This document shows positions 1 through 9,257 of a stretch of 64,000 nucleotides of DNA, piece by piece. Location of the stretch: the NCBI RefSeq assembly GCF_902833045.1, contig NZ_CADFDU010000003.1, positions 124,001-188,000 of the forward strand, given 5' to 3'. The translations under genes were made by a program, and so were the position numbers. The number at the start of each line of letters is the position of its first letter. Positions within the stretch are counted from its first letter, which is position 1. A model generated the notes under the pieces. It ran no database searches, had not been told where the DNA came from, and saw only the letters and a list, made by a program, of their open reading frames with translations. Origin of the DNA: Burkholderia sp. BCC0322. Lineage in GTDB: Bacteria > Pseudomonadota > Gammaproteobacteria > Burkholderiales > Burkholderiaceae.

Positions 1-2
1 CG

Positions 3-476
3 TCAGCCCGCCGTGCCGGCATAGGCGGCTTTCAGCGCGGCGTCGTCGAGCTTGACCATCTGCATCATCGCGGCGGCCACGCGCGTGGCCTTGACGGTGT
101 CCCGGTCGGACATCATCGGGATCAGCGCTTCCGGAACGATCTGCCACGAGACGCCGTAGCGGTCTCTCAGCCAGCCGCAGGCGTCGGCCGTGCCGCCGTT
201 GTCGAGCAGGGCGTTCCAGTAGCGGTCGAGCTCCGCCTGGTCGGCGCAGCTGACCAGCAGCGAGATCGCATGGTTGAACGTGTCGGTGCGCGGGTGGCTC
301 ATCGCGAAGAACGGTTGCCCGAACAGCTCGAACTCGACCATCCGCGTGCCGTCGGTGCCGGGCACCGCGGTGACGCGCACGATGCGCGAATCCGGAAAGA
401 TGCCCGCATAGAAGGCTGCGGCTTCTTCGGCTTCCGCCGCGTACCAGAGGAAGGGCGTGATCTTCTGAATCGTCAT
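3..476 (-). CDS. VOC-superfamily (PhnB-like) protein
   Basis: A 157-residue protein with the look of the vicinal-oxygen-chelate family once annotated as 3-demethylubiquinone-9 3-methyltransferase (PhnB-like). The N-terminus carries the family pattern of an ITPFLWY strand followed by an A-EEAAAFYAGIFPDSRI helix, and the centre has VEFELFGQPFFAMS; the C-terminal half ends in a WQIVPE-like strand and a helical tail. I chose the ATG at 474-476 because an AGGAGA ribosome binding site lies just upstream; an upstream extension in the same frame has no family character. The stop lies at the very edge of the window, so the downstream context is unseen. These proteins are often of unknown substrate; no enzymatic function can be assigned. 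Confidence 0.85.
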   Translation of the reverse strand: MTIQKITPFLWYAAEAEEAAAFYAGIFPDSRIVRVTAVPGTDGTRMVEFELFGQPFFAMSHPRTDTFNHAISLLVSCADQAELDRYWNALLDNGGTADACGWLRDRYGVSWQIVPEALIPMMSDRDTVKATRVAAAMMQMVKLDDAALKAAYAGTAG

Positions 477-866
477 GGCGTATCTCCTGTCTGCATTGGC
501 CGGGGCGCAAATCGCGTGCCGACCTCGATACGACGGATGAAGACCGCCGAAATCGACACGCCGGGGCAAGCGGCCGTTGCACCGGATCCGTGGCGCCGAT
601 AGTGCGGATCGTCGTCGTCCGGCGTGCACACGGCGAGACGCTCTTGCGTCAGGAAATCGCGTTTCCGGCGTATTGCAGCCGCCAGGCGCCGCTGCCGGCC
701 GGCTGAAGTGCCTCGGGGTGCCCGGGTATCGGCCGTCGGCGGGAGCGGGCCGTGCCGGGCCGCCGGCGACGGACGAAAAAAAGCCAGCCATGGCCGAAAC
801 CGATGACTGGCTTTCCAGTTCGGCGGCAAGGCGTCGGAGACGCCATGCACGCCGGGTACGTCGTTT
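477..866. other. Intergenic stretch without a gene
   Basis: 390 bases between the VOC gene start and the porin stop. It holds the porin terminator (776-814) and upstream sequence for the VOC gene. Open frames here are short, overlap on both strands and show no family features, so I see no gene. Confidence 0.6.
776..814 (-). terminator. Rho-independent terminator of the porin gene
   Basis: On the minus strand an 8-bp stem AAAGCCAG/CTGGCTTT closes a loop of about 15 bases and runs into a run of seven T (the A-run at 776-782 on the plus strand). It lies about 50 bases beyond the porin stop codon in the right orientation. Confidence 0.75.
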
Positions 867-2027
867 TTAGAACTTGTGGCGCAGGCCGAGGGCGACCAGC
901 TCTTGCGAGCTCTTGCCGGCGATACCGTACGAGCCGATCGATGCTTGCGCATCGCTGCCGTCCGCGTTCTTGCCGCTTGCGTGCTGGTACGCGCCAACCA
1001 GGTAGACGTCCGTGCGCTTCGACAGCGAGTAATCCGCGCCGAGCGAAACCTGATGGTACTTGGCGTTGTTGTCGCCGCTACCCTTCGTGTAGATGTAGCC
1101 GAGGCCCAGCAGCAGCGGTGCCGATGCCTGGTACGTGACGAATCCGCGACCCGTGTTGTACTTCTGGTTCGTGCCGAACGTCGACGCGCCGTCAGCCTTG
1201 TACTGGGCGTTGCTGTAGCCGGCACCGACCGTCACCGGGCCGAATGCGTACTGGGCGGCCACTTGCGCGATGCCGATCGACGTCGACGACGTGAACGCGT
1301 TGTTGATGAAGGTCGTGCCGGTGTCGCCGTCGAAGATTGCGTCCGACGTACCGGTCCAGCCGCCGCGCTTGCCAGCCGTGAGCGCCGATGCGTTGTTCGC
1401 GTGGAAGTAACCTGCAGCCACGCCGAGCGGGCCGTTGTTGTAGGCTGCTGCGGCGGCCCACGTCTGACCCTTGCCGGTCGAGCCGGCGACGCCGCCGAGA
1501 GCGTACATGCCTTCGAACTGGAGGCCGGCGAACACCGGCGACGTGTACTTGATTGCGTTGCTGACGCGCAGGCTGTTGTCGTTGTTGTCGACGTCGCCCG
1601 GCGTGGCGAACACGCTGCCGAAGTAGTTGTCAGCCGTGACTGCCTGAACCAGGTCGACGAGCGGGTCATACTGACGACCCAGCGTCAGCGTGCCGTACTG
1701 GCTGCTTTCCAGGCCGACGAATGCCTGGCGGCCGAACATGCGACCACCCTGACCCAGTGCGCCCGATGCCGAGTTGAAGCCGTTTTCCAACTGGAAGATC
1801 GCCTTCAGGCCACCACCGAGGTCTTCGGAACCCTTCAGGCCGAAACGGCTGCCTTGCAGGTTGCCGCTACCCATCGACCACGAATTGTTGCCTTGACCTG
1901 CGTTACCGTGAACATAGGTGATCGACGTGTCGATCACGCCGTACAGCGTCACGCTCGACTGTGCCTGAGCAGCGCCGGCGGCGCCCAGCAGGGCGAGCGA
2001 GAGGGTCGAGAGAGCAAGTTTCTTCAT
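867..2027 (-). CDS. General porin (Gram-negative porin, OmpC-like)
   Basis: A 386-residue outer-membrane diffusion porin of the Burkholderia/Neisseria type. It has a classic signal peptide (MKKLALSTLSLALLG..., cleavage expected after AQA at residue 22), then the mature start QSSVTLYGVIDTSITYV, which forms the first beta-strand of porins in this family. Alternating beta-strand pattern, the GSRFGLKGSEDLGGGLKAIF segment and a C-terminal RHKF with terminal Phe (needed for BAM-mediated assembly) are all present. Mature size of about 364 residues matches a 16-strand trimeric porin. The gene is single, with its own GGAG ribosome binding site and its own terminator. Which solutes it admits cannot be read from sequence. 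Confidence 0.95.
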   Translation of the reverse strand: MKKLALSTLSLALLGAAGAAQAQSSVTLYGVIDTSITYVHGNAGQGNNSWSMGSGNLQGSRFGLKGSEDLGGGLKAIFQLENGFNSASGALGQGGRMFGRQAFVGLESSQYGTLTLGRQYDPLVDLVQAVTADNYFGSVFATPGDVDNNDNSLRVSNAIKYTSPVFAGLQFEGMYALGGVAGSTGKGQTWAAAAAYNNGPLGVAAGYFHANNASALTAGKRGGWTGTSDAIFDGDTGTTFINNAFTSSTSIGIAQVAAQYAFGPVTVGAGYSNAQYKADGASTFGTNQKYNTGRGFVTYQASAPLLLGLGYIYTKGSGDNNAKYHQVSLGADYSLSKRTDVYLVGAYQHASGKNADGSDAQASIGSYGIAGKSSQELVALGLRHKF

Positions 2028-2457
2028 CGTTGAGTTTCTCCACGCAAGTGATTCATCGTTATTTGTTGCGGATTGGAGAATAGCTCAGTGCCATCGACGC
2101 AAGAAAGCTTAAAAAATAAAGTGTCTCGAAAAGGTAACAGCACCAAAAAGTCCATATATATCAAGCACATCAACAACTGTTCCTGTTTTTGAAATAGTTG
2201 ACAATTGATACCGGGCGATTGTTTCAGTGTGTGATGCACACCGAGGTGGACGCCCCGTTTCGGCTGGTTGGAGCACCGAAATGAGCGCTTGCAAACGTTT
2301 GCCGTTGCAGCCGCGAACGTGCCGGCGTGCAACGGACGCGCCCGCGCCGCGCGAATGCGCGGCGGACAGCGGGGTTGCGGGAGTCGCGCGGGCGTGCAGG
2401 AGGCAATTTCGCTGCGCGCGAGGCGCTGCGCGCGCCGCATTTCGGAGACGTGGCGGA
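2028..2457. other. Upstream region of the porin gene, no gene seen
   Basis: 430 bases between the porin start and the YihY stop. The half nearest the porin (about 2080-2240) is strikingly AT-rich for this window and contains TATATATC-like and TTGACAATT-like stretches, as expected for a strongly expressed porin promoter with a long leader, but I could not place a convincing -35/-10 pair at correct spacing. No credible coding region. Confidence 0.5.
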
Positions 2458-3378
2458 TCAGTCGCCGCGCGCGCGTTCGGTTTGAGCGGATTCGGCCGAT
2501 GCGATGCCGGCAAGCCGATGCGCGTCGCCGCGGGCTGCCGCGAATTCCGCGCCGAGCAGCAGCACGATCGCGGAGAAGTACAACCACATCAACAGGACCG
2601 CGAACGATCCGGCTGCGCCGAATGCACTGGCTGTGCCCGCATGCGCGAGGTACAGCGCGAACAGCTTCTTGCCGCCGGAGAACAGGATCGCGGACACGAC
2701 GCCGCCGACCGCGGCGTCGCGCCACGCGACGCGCGCGTCGGGCAGGAACTTCATCAGCGCGGCGAATGCGGCCGCGAGCACCGCGATGCCGACGAAGAAT
2801 TGCACGACGTTCGTGACGACGACATACGGCGAATCGCCCAGCAGCCAGGTGCCGACGAACGTGATCGCGGTGTCGAGCACGAGCGACACGATCAGGAGGA
2901 ACGCGACGCCAAGCACGAGCCCGAACGAAATCAGCCGCACGCGCACCAGCCCAAGCATGCTCGACCAGCGGTTTTCGGTGGCCGGCCAGATCACGCTGAG
3001 CGCGGCGCTGAGCGACGCGAAGGTGGCCGACGCACCGATCGCGAGCGCGGCGAACGAGATCAGTGTCGCGAGGCCGCCGCGCTCGCCTGCGCGATGCGCG
3101 TTCTGCACGATCGTCTGGATGCTGGCCGCCGCGTCGTCCCCGATCAACTGGTGCGCCTGTTCGAATACCTGGCCGCGCGCGGCGTCGTCGCCGTAGAACC
3201 AGCCGGCGACCGCGATCACCATCACGAGCATCGGCGCAAGCGAGAATGCGGAGAAGAACGCGATGCCCGCGGCCATCGCGGAGCAGCGGTCGGACGAGAA
3301 GCGCTTGAACGCGGTGAGGGCCCAGTTGGCCTGCTGTTGGGCGAGACGGGTCGCCTCGGTGGTGAGCTGTCGTTTCAT
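2458..3378 (-). CDS. YihY/BrkB family inner-membrane protein
   Basis: A 306-residue polytopic membrane protein of the YihY (formerly virulence factor BrkB, once mis-annotated RNase BN) family. The family hallmark CSAMAAGIAFFSAFSLAPMLVM lies near the N-terminus and is followed by about five further hydrophobic segments (for example around FASLSAALSVIWP, LGVAFLLIVSLVLD and SFAVLLMWLYFSAIVLLLGAEF). I place the start at the ATG of MKRQLTTEAT; an in-frame ATG 26 codons upstream (3456) would add a non-conserved extension that reaches into the formate dehydrogenase promoter. Neither start has a strong ribosome binding site. Function of the family is unsettled. Confidence 0.85.
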   Translation of the reverse strand: MKRQLTTEATRLAQQQANWALTAFKRFSSDRCSAMAAGIAFFSAFSLAPMLVMVIAVAGWFYGDDAARGQVFEQAHQLIGDDAAASIQTIVQNAHRAGERGGLATLISFAALAIGASATFASLSAALSVIWPATENRWSSMLGLVRVRLISFGLVLGVAFLLIVSLVLDTAITFVGTWLLGDSPYVVVTNVVQFFVGIAVLAAAFAALMKFLPDARVAWRDAAVGGVVSAILFSGGKKLFALYLAHAGTASAFGAAGSFAVLLMWLYFSAIVLLLGAEFAAARGDAHRLAGIASAESAQTERARGD

Positions 3379-3449
3379 GAAATATCGGTCGAGATGCCGT
3401 GCGGCGGTCACCGTTGGTAATCGGACAATTCTGAATTGATCCGAAGAAT

Positions 3450-3478
3450 CGAACATAGTTGCGTGGACTGTCTATAAT
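3450..3478 (+). promoter_or_regulatory. Candidate promoter of the formate dehydrogenase operon
   Basis: A perfect TATAAT at 3473-3478, with a weak -35 (CGAACA, 3450-3455) at 17-base spacing, 43 bases before the fdnG start codon. The weak -35 would suit an activated promoter. Inference from spacing only. Confidence 0.45.
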
Positions 3479-3521
3479 TCCTTACAGTTTCCCCACCCCC
3501 ACAATAACGCCGAGACCTGCC

Positions 3522-6500
3522 ATGCTACAAATGTCCCGGCGCCAGTTCCTGAAGGTGACGGCTACGTCGCTTGCCGGATCGAGTCTAGCCCTGATGGGCT
3601 TCTCGCCGTCCGAAGCGCTCGCCGAAGTCCGACAGTACAAGCTGGCGCGCACAGTCGAAACACGCAATACCTGTCCTTACTGTTCAGTGGGTTGCGGCAT
3701 CCTGATGTACAGCCTTGGAGACGGCGCGAAGAACGCCCGGCCGAGCATCATCCATATCGAAGGCGATCCCGACCATCCCGTCAATCGCGGCACGCTGTGC
3801 CCGAAGGGCGCGAGCCTGATCGACTTCATCCACAGCCCGAGCCGCCTGACGCACCCCGATTATCGTGCGCCCGGTTCGGACAAGTGGGAACCGATCTCGT
3901 GGAATGACGCGCTCGACCGCATCGCGAAGCTGATGAAGGCCGACCGCGACGCGAACTTCGTCGAGACGGCGGAAGACGGTGCGAAGGTCAACCGCTGGCT
4001 GACCACCGGCATGCTGGCCGCATCGGCCGGCAGCAACGAAGTCGGCTACCTGACGCACAAGACCATCCGTAGTCTCGGGATGCTCGCATTCGACAATCAG
4101 GCGCGTGTCTGACATGGCCCGACGGTGGCAGGTCTTGCCCCGACGTTTGGCCGTGGAGCGATGACGAACCATTGGGTCGACATCAAGAACGCGGACGTGA
4201 TTCTCGTGATGGGCGGCAATGCAGCCGAGGCCCATCCGTGCGGTTTCAAGTGGGTAACGGAGGCGAAGGCGCACCGCAAGGCGCGGCTGATCGTCGTCGA
4301 CCCGCGCTTCACGCGTACGGCCTCGGTGGCCGACTACTACGCGCCGATCCGCACCGGCACCGACATCGTCTTCCTGGGCGGCGTCATCAACTATCTGCTG
4401 ACGAACGACAAGATCCAGCATGAGTACGTGAAGAACTACACGGACTTCTCGTTCATCGTGCGCGAGGATTTCGCGTTCAACGACGGCATCTATTCCGGCT
4501 ACGACGCCCAGAAGCACGCGTACCCGGACAAATCGAGCTGGGACTACGAGCGCGGCGACGACGGCTTCGTGAAGGTCGACCCGACGCTGCAGCATCCGCG
4601 TTGCGTGTACAACCTGCTGAAGCAGCACTACGCGCGCTATACGCCGGACATGGTCCAGCAGGTCTGCGGCACGCCGAAGGAGAAGTTCCTGAAGGTGTGC
4701 GAGATGCTCGCGACCACCGCCGTTCCCGGCCGCGCCGGCACGGTGCTGTACGCGCTCGGCTGGACGCACCACTCGATCGGCGCGCAGATCATCCGCACCG
4801 GCGCGATGGTGCAGTTGCTGCTCGGCAACATCGGCATCGCCGGCGGCGGGATGAACGCGCTGCGCGGCCACTCGAACATCCAGGGGTTGACCGACCTCGG
4901 GCTGATGTCGAACCTGCTGCCGGGCTACATGACGCTGCCGATGCAGGCCGAGCAGGATTTCGACGGCTACATCAAGAAGCGCGTGCAGGAGCCGCTGCGG
5001 CCGAACCAGTTGAGCTACTGGAAGAACTACAAGGCGTTCCACGTCAGCTTCATGAAGTCGTGGTGGGGCGATGCCGCCACGGCCGAGAACAACTGGGCCT
5101 ACGACTACCTGCCGAAGCTGGACAAGCAGTACGACCTGTTGCAGGCGATCGAGCTGATGAATGCCGGCAAGATGAACGGCTACATCTGCCAGGGCTTCAA
5201 CCCGCTCGCGGCGGCGCCGTCGAAGGTGAAGACGGCCGCGGGGCTCGCGAAGCTCAAGTGGCTCGTGATCATGGATCCGCTCGCGACCGAAACCTCCGAG
5301 TTCTGGAAGCATCACGGCGATTACAACGACGTCGATGCGTCGAAGATCCAGACCGAGGTGTTCCGTCTGCCGACCACGTGCTTCGCGGAGGAAAACGGCT
5401 CGCTCGTGAGTTCGAGCCGCGTGCTGCAATGGCACTGGAAGGGCGCGGAGCCGCCGGGCGACGCGAAGAGCGACCTCGAGATCATGTCGGGGCTGTTCCT
5501 GCGCATGCGCAAGATGTACCAGGCGGACGGCGGCAAGTATCCGGACCCGATCGTCAACCTGACCTGGCCGTACGCGAACCCGGAAAGCCCGACACCCGAA
5601 GAGCTCGCGATGGAGTTCAACGGCCGTGCGCTCGCCGATCTGCCCGATCCGAAGGATCCGACGAAGACGCTCGTGAAGAAGGGCGAGCAGCTCGCCGGCT
5701 TCGCGCAACTGAAGGACGACGGCACGACCGCGAGCGGCTGCTGGATCTTCTGCGGTGCATGGACCCAGGCCGGCAACCAGATGGGGCGGCGCGACAACTC
5801 GGATCCGACCGGTCTCGGCCAGACGCTGAACTGGGCGTGGGCGTGGCCGGCGAACCGGCGGATCCTGTACAACCGCGCGTCGTGCGACGTGAACGGCAAG
5901 CCGTTCGACCCGACCCGCAAGCTGATCGGCTGGAACGGCAAGGCGTGGGCGGGCCCCGATATCCCCGACTTCAAGGCGGACGAACCGCCCGAAAACGGGA
6001 TGGGGCCGTTCATCATGAACCCGGAGGGCGTCGCGCGCTTCTTCGCACGGGCGGGGATGAACGAAGGCCCGTTCCCCGAGCATTACGAGCCGTTCGAGAC
6101 GCCGCTCGACGCGAACCCGCTGCACCCGAACAACCCGCAGGCGCTGAACAACCCGGCTGCCCGCGTGTTCCCGGACGACCGCGCGTCGTTCGGCAAGGTG
6201 GCGGACTTCCCGCACGTGGCGACGACGTACCGGCTGACCGAGCACTTCCACTACTGGACCAAGCATGCGCGGCTGAACTCGATCATCCAGCCCGAGCAAT
6301 TCGTCGAGATCGGCGAAGACCTCGCGAAGGAAGTCGGCGTCGCGCATGGCGAGCGCGTGAAGGTGTCGTCCAAGCGCGGCTACATCATCGCGGTTGCCCT
6401 CGTCACGAAGCGGATCAAGCCGCTGACGGTCGACGGCAAGAAGGTCCAGACGGTCGGCGTCCCGTTGCACTGGGGCTTCAAGGGTCTGACGAAGCCTGGC

Positions 6501-6593
6501 TATCTCGCCAATACCCTGACTCCGTCCGTGGGTGACGGCAACTCCTATACACCGGAATTCAAGTCGTTCCTGGTGAAGGTCGAAAAGGCGTAA
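3522..6593 (+). CDS. fdnG: Formate dehydrogenase-N alpha subunit, selenocysteine-containing
   Basis: The 1023-residue catalytic subunit that oxidises formate to CO2 on the periplasmic side using a bis-MGD molybdenum (or tungsten) cofactor and one [4Fe-4S] cluster. Residues 5-12 (SRRQFLKV) are a twin-arginine signal motif. The cluster site is C51-x2-C54-x3-C58-x34-C93. The frame is interrupted once by TGA at 4110-4112 (codon 197), exactly where E. coli FdnG has Sec196; the flanks read [11 protein letters not shown] before and [19 protein letters not shown] after, both conserved in the family, and a SECIS follows. It must be read through as one Sec-containing protein, not as two genes or a frameshift. 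Overall length and the rest of the sequence match FdnG/FdoG. It is the first gene of fdnG-fdxH-fdoI. I chose the ATG at 3522, nine bases before a second in-frame ATG; its ribosome binding site is weak. Confidence 0.96.
4110..4141 (+). promoter_or_regulatory. Selenocysteine UGA codon and bacterial SECIS element
   Basis: UGA at 4110-4112 is followed by the mini-hairpin GG-U-GGCA-GGUCU-UGCC-CC at 4124-4141. Counting the U of UGA as 1, the single bulged U falls at position 17 (4126) and the loop G and U fall at positions 23 and 24 (4132-4133), the same numbers as the SelB-contact bases described for E. coli fdhF. Two GC pairs lie below the bulge and four pairs above it. This is the binding site for SelB bound to GTP and Sec-tRNA. 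Confidence 0.93.
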
Positions 6594-6603
6594 GGGGGAA
6601 GAG

Positions 6604-7518
6604 ATGGCATTGCAATCGCTGGATATCAAGCGCGTCTCGGCCACCACGACGCCACCGCCCACGGTGCGCGAACCGGTGACCGGGAGTGTCGCGAAGCTGA
6701 TCGACGTATCGAAGTGCATCGGCTGCAAGGCATGCCAGACCGCATGCATGGAGTGGAACGACCTGCGCGACGAAGTCGGCACCAACGTCGGCGTGTATGA
6801 CAACCCGGCCGACCTGACCGAGCATTCGTGGACGGTCATGCGGTTCTCCGAATACGAGAACCCGGCGGGCGACCTCGAGTGGCTGATCCGCAAGGACGGC
6901 TGCATGCACTGCGAGGATCCGGGCTGCCTGAAGGCGTGTCCGTCGCCGGGCGCGATCGTGCAGTACAACAACGGGATCGTCGATTTCCACGAGGAGAACT
7001 GCATCGGTTGCGGCTATTGCGTGACCGGCTGCCCGTTCAACGTTCCGCGGATCTCGAAGAAGGATCATCGCGCATACAAGTGCACGCTCTGTTCCGACCG
7101 CGTCGCGGTCGGCCAGGAACCGGCCTGCGTGAAGACCTGCCCGACCGGCGCGATCGTGTTCGGCACCAAGGAGGACATGAAGCAGCACGCGGCCGAGCGG
7201 ATCGAGGACCTGAAGGAGCGCGGCTTCGAGCATGCGGGGCTGTACGATCCGCAGGGCGTCGGCGGCACGCACGTGATGTACGTGCTGCACCATGCCGATA
7301 AACCGTCGCTGTACCACGGGCTGCCCGACAACCCGTCGATCAGCCCGATGGTGAAGCTGTGGAAGGGCATCGCGAAGCCGCTCGCGGTCGCGGGCATCGC
7401 GCTGACCGCGCTCGCCGGGTTCTTCCACTATGTCCGGGTCGGTCCGAACGAGGTGAGCGACGAAGAGGAATCGGCCGCGCGCGACGAGGCGCGACGCATC
7501 AAGGAGGACGCGAAATGA
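6604..7518 (+). CDS. fdxH: Formate dehydrogenase beta (iron-sulfur) subunit
   Basis: A 304-residue electron-transfer subunit that passes electrons from the alpha subunit to the cytochrome b subunit. Four cysteine clusters for [4Fe-4S] centres are visible: [35 protein letters not shown] and CTLCSDR...CVKTC. Near the C-terminus a single membrane-spanning segment ([19 protein letters not shown]) anchors it, as in FdnH/FdoH, and a charged tail follows. The gene starts 10 bases after the fdnG stop with an AAGGGGGAAGAG ribosome binding site, and its stop overlaps the next start as ATGA, so the three subunits are co-translated. Confidence 0.96.
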   Translation: MALQSLDIKRVSATTTPPPTVREPVTGSVAKLIDVSKCIGCKACQTACMEWNDLRDEVGTNVGVYDNPADLTEHSWTVMRFSEYENPAGDLEWLIRKDGCMHCEDPGCLKACPSPGAIVQYNNGIVDFHEENCIGCGYCVTGCPFNVPRISKKDHRAYKCTLCSDRVAVGQEPACVKTCPTGAIVFGTKEDMKQHAAERIEDLKERGFEHAGLYDPQGVGGTHVMYVLHHADKPSLYHGLPDNPSISPMVKLWKGIAKPLAVAGIALTALAGFFHYVRVGPNEVSDEEESAARDEARRIKEDAK

Positions 7519-8141
7519 AGCACGACGACCCCAACCTGATCGTCCGCTACTCGGCGAACGAGCGCACGAACCACTGGATCACCGCGATCACGTTCGTGCT
7601 GCTCGCGTTGTCCGGGCTCGCGCTGTTCCATCCGTCGATGTTCTGGCTGACCGCGCTGTTCGGCGGCGGCCAGTGGACGCGGATCCTGCATCCGTTCGTC
7701 GGCCTCGTGATGTTCGTGTCGTTCGCGATCCTGGTGGTGCGCTTCTGGCACCATAACGCGCTCGACGCGGATGACCGGCAGTGGCTCAGGCAGATCGGCG
7801 ACGTGCTGACCAACCAGGAAGACAAGCTGCCGCCTGTCGGGCGCTATAACGCCGGACAGAAGCTGCTATTCTTTACGCTGGTGGCGTGCCTGTTGCTGCT
7901 CCTGCTGTCGGGAGTCGTGATCTGGCGGCGCTACTTCTCGTTCTACTTCCCGATCGGGGTGATCCGCGCGGCCGCTGTCGTGCATGCCGTGGCGGCCTTC
8001 GTGCTGATCGCGAGCATCATCGTGCACATTTACGCGGCGTTGTGGGTGAAGGGCTCGATCGGTGCGATGGTGCGCGGCACCGTCACGCTGGGCTGGGCCC
8101 GCAAGCATCACCCGAAGTGGTTCCGTGAAAGCGTGAAATAA
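7515..8141 (+). CDS. fdoI: Formate dehydrogenase gamma subunit (cytochrome b556)
   Basis: A 208-residue membrane subunit with four hydrophobic helices that carries two b haems and delivers electrons from the beta subunit to quinone. It begins with the family N-terminus [22 protein letters not shown], in which the His of TNHW is a haem ligand in this family; further conserved His residues lie in [10 protein letters not shown] and in the last helix ([19 protein letters not shown]). The ATG overlaps the fdxH stop by 4 bases. It is the last gene before a strong terminator at 8207-8236, so fdnG-fdxH-fdoI form the main transcription unit. Confidence 0.95.
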   Translation: MKHDDPNLIVRYSANERTNHWITAITFVLLALSGLALFHPSMFWLTALFGGGQWTRILHPFVGLVMFVSFAILVVRFWHHNALDADDRQWLRQIGDVLTNQEDKLPPVGRYNAGQKLLFFTLVACLLLLLLSGVVIWRRYFSFYFPIGVIRAAAVVHAVAAFVLIASIIVHIYAALWVKGSIGAMVRGTVTLGWARKHHPKWFRESVK

Positions 8142-8206
8142 CGCATCGGAGCGGGGCGGTTCGCCGGTCGCGGCGGGCCGTTCCGCCTGCTGCCGGAACT
8201 GCACCA

Positions 8207-8236
8207 AAGCGCCGATGCGTCGGCGCTTGTTTTTTT
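8207..8236 (+). terminator. Rho-independent terminator after fdoI
   Basis: A perfect 9-bp stem AAGCGCCGA/TCGGCGCTT around a TGCG loop, then G and seven T (8230-8236). It separates the structural operon from fdhE-selA-selB; the T-run lies immediately before the fdhE ribosome binding site, so expression of the downstream genes would depend on leak-through or another promoter. Confidence 0.9.
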
Positions 8237-8249
8237 GGAAGAGACTTCT

Positions 8250-9185
8250 GTGACACAACGTATTCTCGAACCGACCGAGATTTCGGCACTCGATCATTCG
8301 GCCATTCCGCGTTTTCGCCTGCCGGAGCGCGCCACCGCGTTCTCGGCGCGTGCCGCGCGGCTGCGCAAGCTGGCCGACCTGAACCCGATCAGCGGCTACC
8401 TGCGGCTGATGGCCACCGTCGCCGACGCGCAGCACGCGACACTGCAAACGCTCGAGCTGCCGCTGCCGTCGAAGGAAGCGATCGCGCGTGCGCAGCAGCA
8501 TTCGATGCCGCTCGTGCCGGCGCTCGACGGCGAGCGCGATCCGCGCTGGCGTGCCGTGCTGTACGAACTGCTCGACCGCGTCGAAGGCGCCGGGCTCGTC
8601 AATCCGCAGCTCGCGAAGCTGCTCGACCGGCTGCGCCTGATGGCGCCCGCCGAACTCGACGCGCAGGCCGACGCGATCCTCGCACTGCGCTTCGCCGAGG
8701 TCGACCCGGCCACCGCGCCGTTCCTGATGGCCGCGCTGCAGGTCGTGTGGACCGATCTCGCCAGCCGCGTGAGCCCGGCCGACGTCCCGTATCTCGACCA
8801 GCCGGGCCTGTGCCCCGTGTGCGGCACGCATCCGGTCGCGAGCGTCGTGCGGGTCGGCGGCCAGTTCCAGGGCTACCGTTTCCTGCAATGCGGGCTGTGC
8901 ACGACCGAGTGGCACATGGTGCGCACGAAGTGCTCGCACTGCGATTCGACGAAGGGCATCGCGTATCACGGGATCGAGGGCGGCAGCGAAGCCGTCAAGG
9001 CCGAATCGTGCGACGAGTGCAAGACCTATCGCAAGATCGGCTATCAGGAGAAGGATTACGAGTTCGAGCCGCTGGCGGACGATCTCGCGAGTCTCACGCT
9101 CGACCTGCTGATGAACGAGGCCGGCTACCAGCGCAGTTCGCCGAACCCGCTGCTGTGGCCGGACGTCTCGCGGGACGCGAATTGA
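8250..9185 (+). CDS. fdhE: FdhE, formate dehydrogenase accessory protein
   Basis: A 311-residue cytoplasmic protein needed for assembly and activation of respiratory formate dehydrogenases in enterobacteria. The C-terminal half has the four CxxC motifs typical of the family, CPVC, CGLC, CSHC and CDEC, which bind iron (rubredoxin-like). The start is GTG at 8250-8252, preceded at the right distance by GGAAGAG (8237-8243). An in-frame TTG at 8235 lies inside the terminator T-run and lacks a binding site, so I reject it. It is followed 72 bases later by selA on the same strand. Confidence 0.93.
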   Translation: MTQRILEPTEISALDHSAIPRFRLPERATAFSARAARLRKLADLNPISGYLRLMATVADAQHATLQTLELPLPSKEAIARAQQHSMPLVPALDGERDPRWRAVLYELLDRVEGAGLVNPQLAKLLDRLRLMAPAELDAQADAILALRFAEVDPATAPFLMAALQVVWTDLASRVSPADVPYLDQPGLCPVCGTHPVASVVRVGGQFQGYRFLQCGLCTTEWHMVRTKCSHCDSTKGIAYHGIEGGSEAVKAESCDECKTYRKIGYQEKDYEFEPLADDLASLTLDLLMNEAGYQRSSPNPLLWPDVSRDAN

Positions 9186-9257
9186 CGGCCGGGCCGAGGC
9201 GGTGCGCGAACACCGGCGCCGGCCCACTGCGAAGCATGAGACTGGAGCCACAACGAC

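Noticed and set aside
3522-6593. Apparent stop codon splitting formate dehydrogenase alpha into two genes
   Set aside because: The stop is TGA at the conserved Sec position with a SECIS directly after it, and selA, selB and selC follow, so it is recoded rather than a break.
3684-7004. A 1106-codon open frame antisense to fdnG and fdxH
   Set aside because: It mirrors the GC-skewed codon positions of the real genes, is Arg/Val/Leu-rich without domain motifs and has no ribosome binding site. Other very long antisense frames (for example opposite the Tad genes at 52333-56517) were rejected for the same reason.
8235-8249. TTG start of fdhE five codons upstream
   Set aside because: It falls within the terminator T-run and has no ribosome binding site, while the GTG at 8250 has GGAAGAG at good distance.
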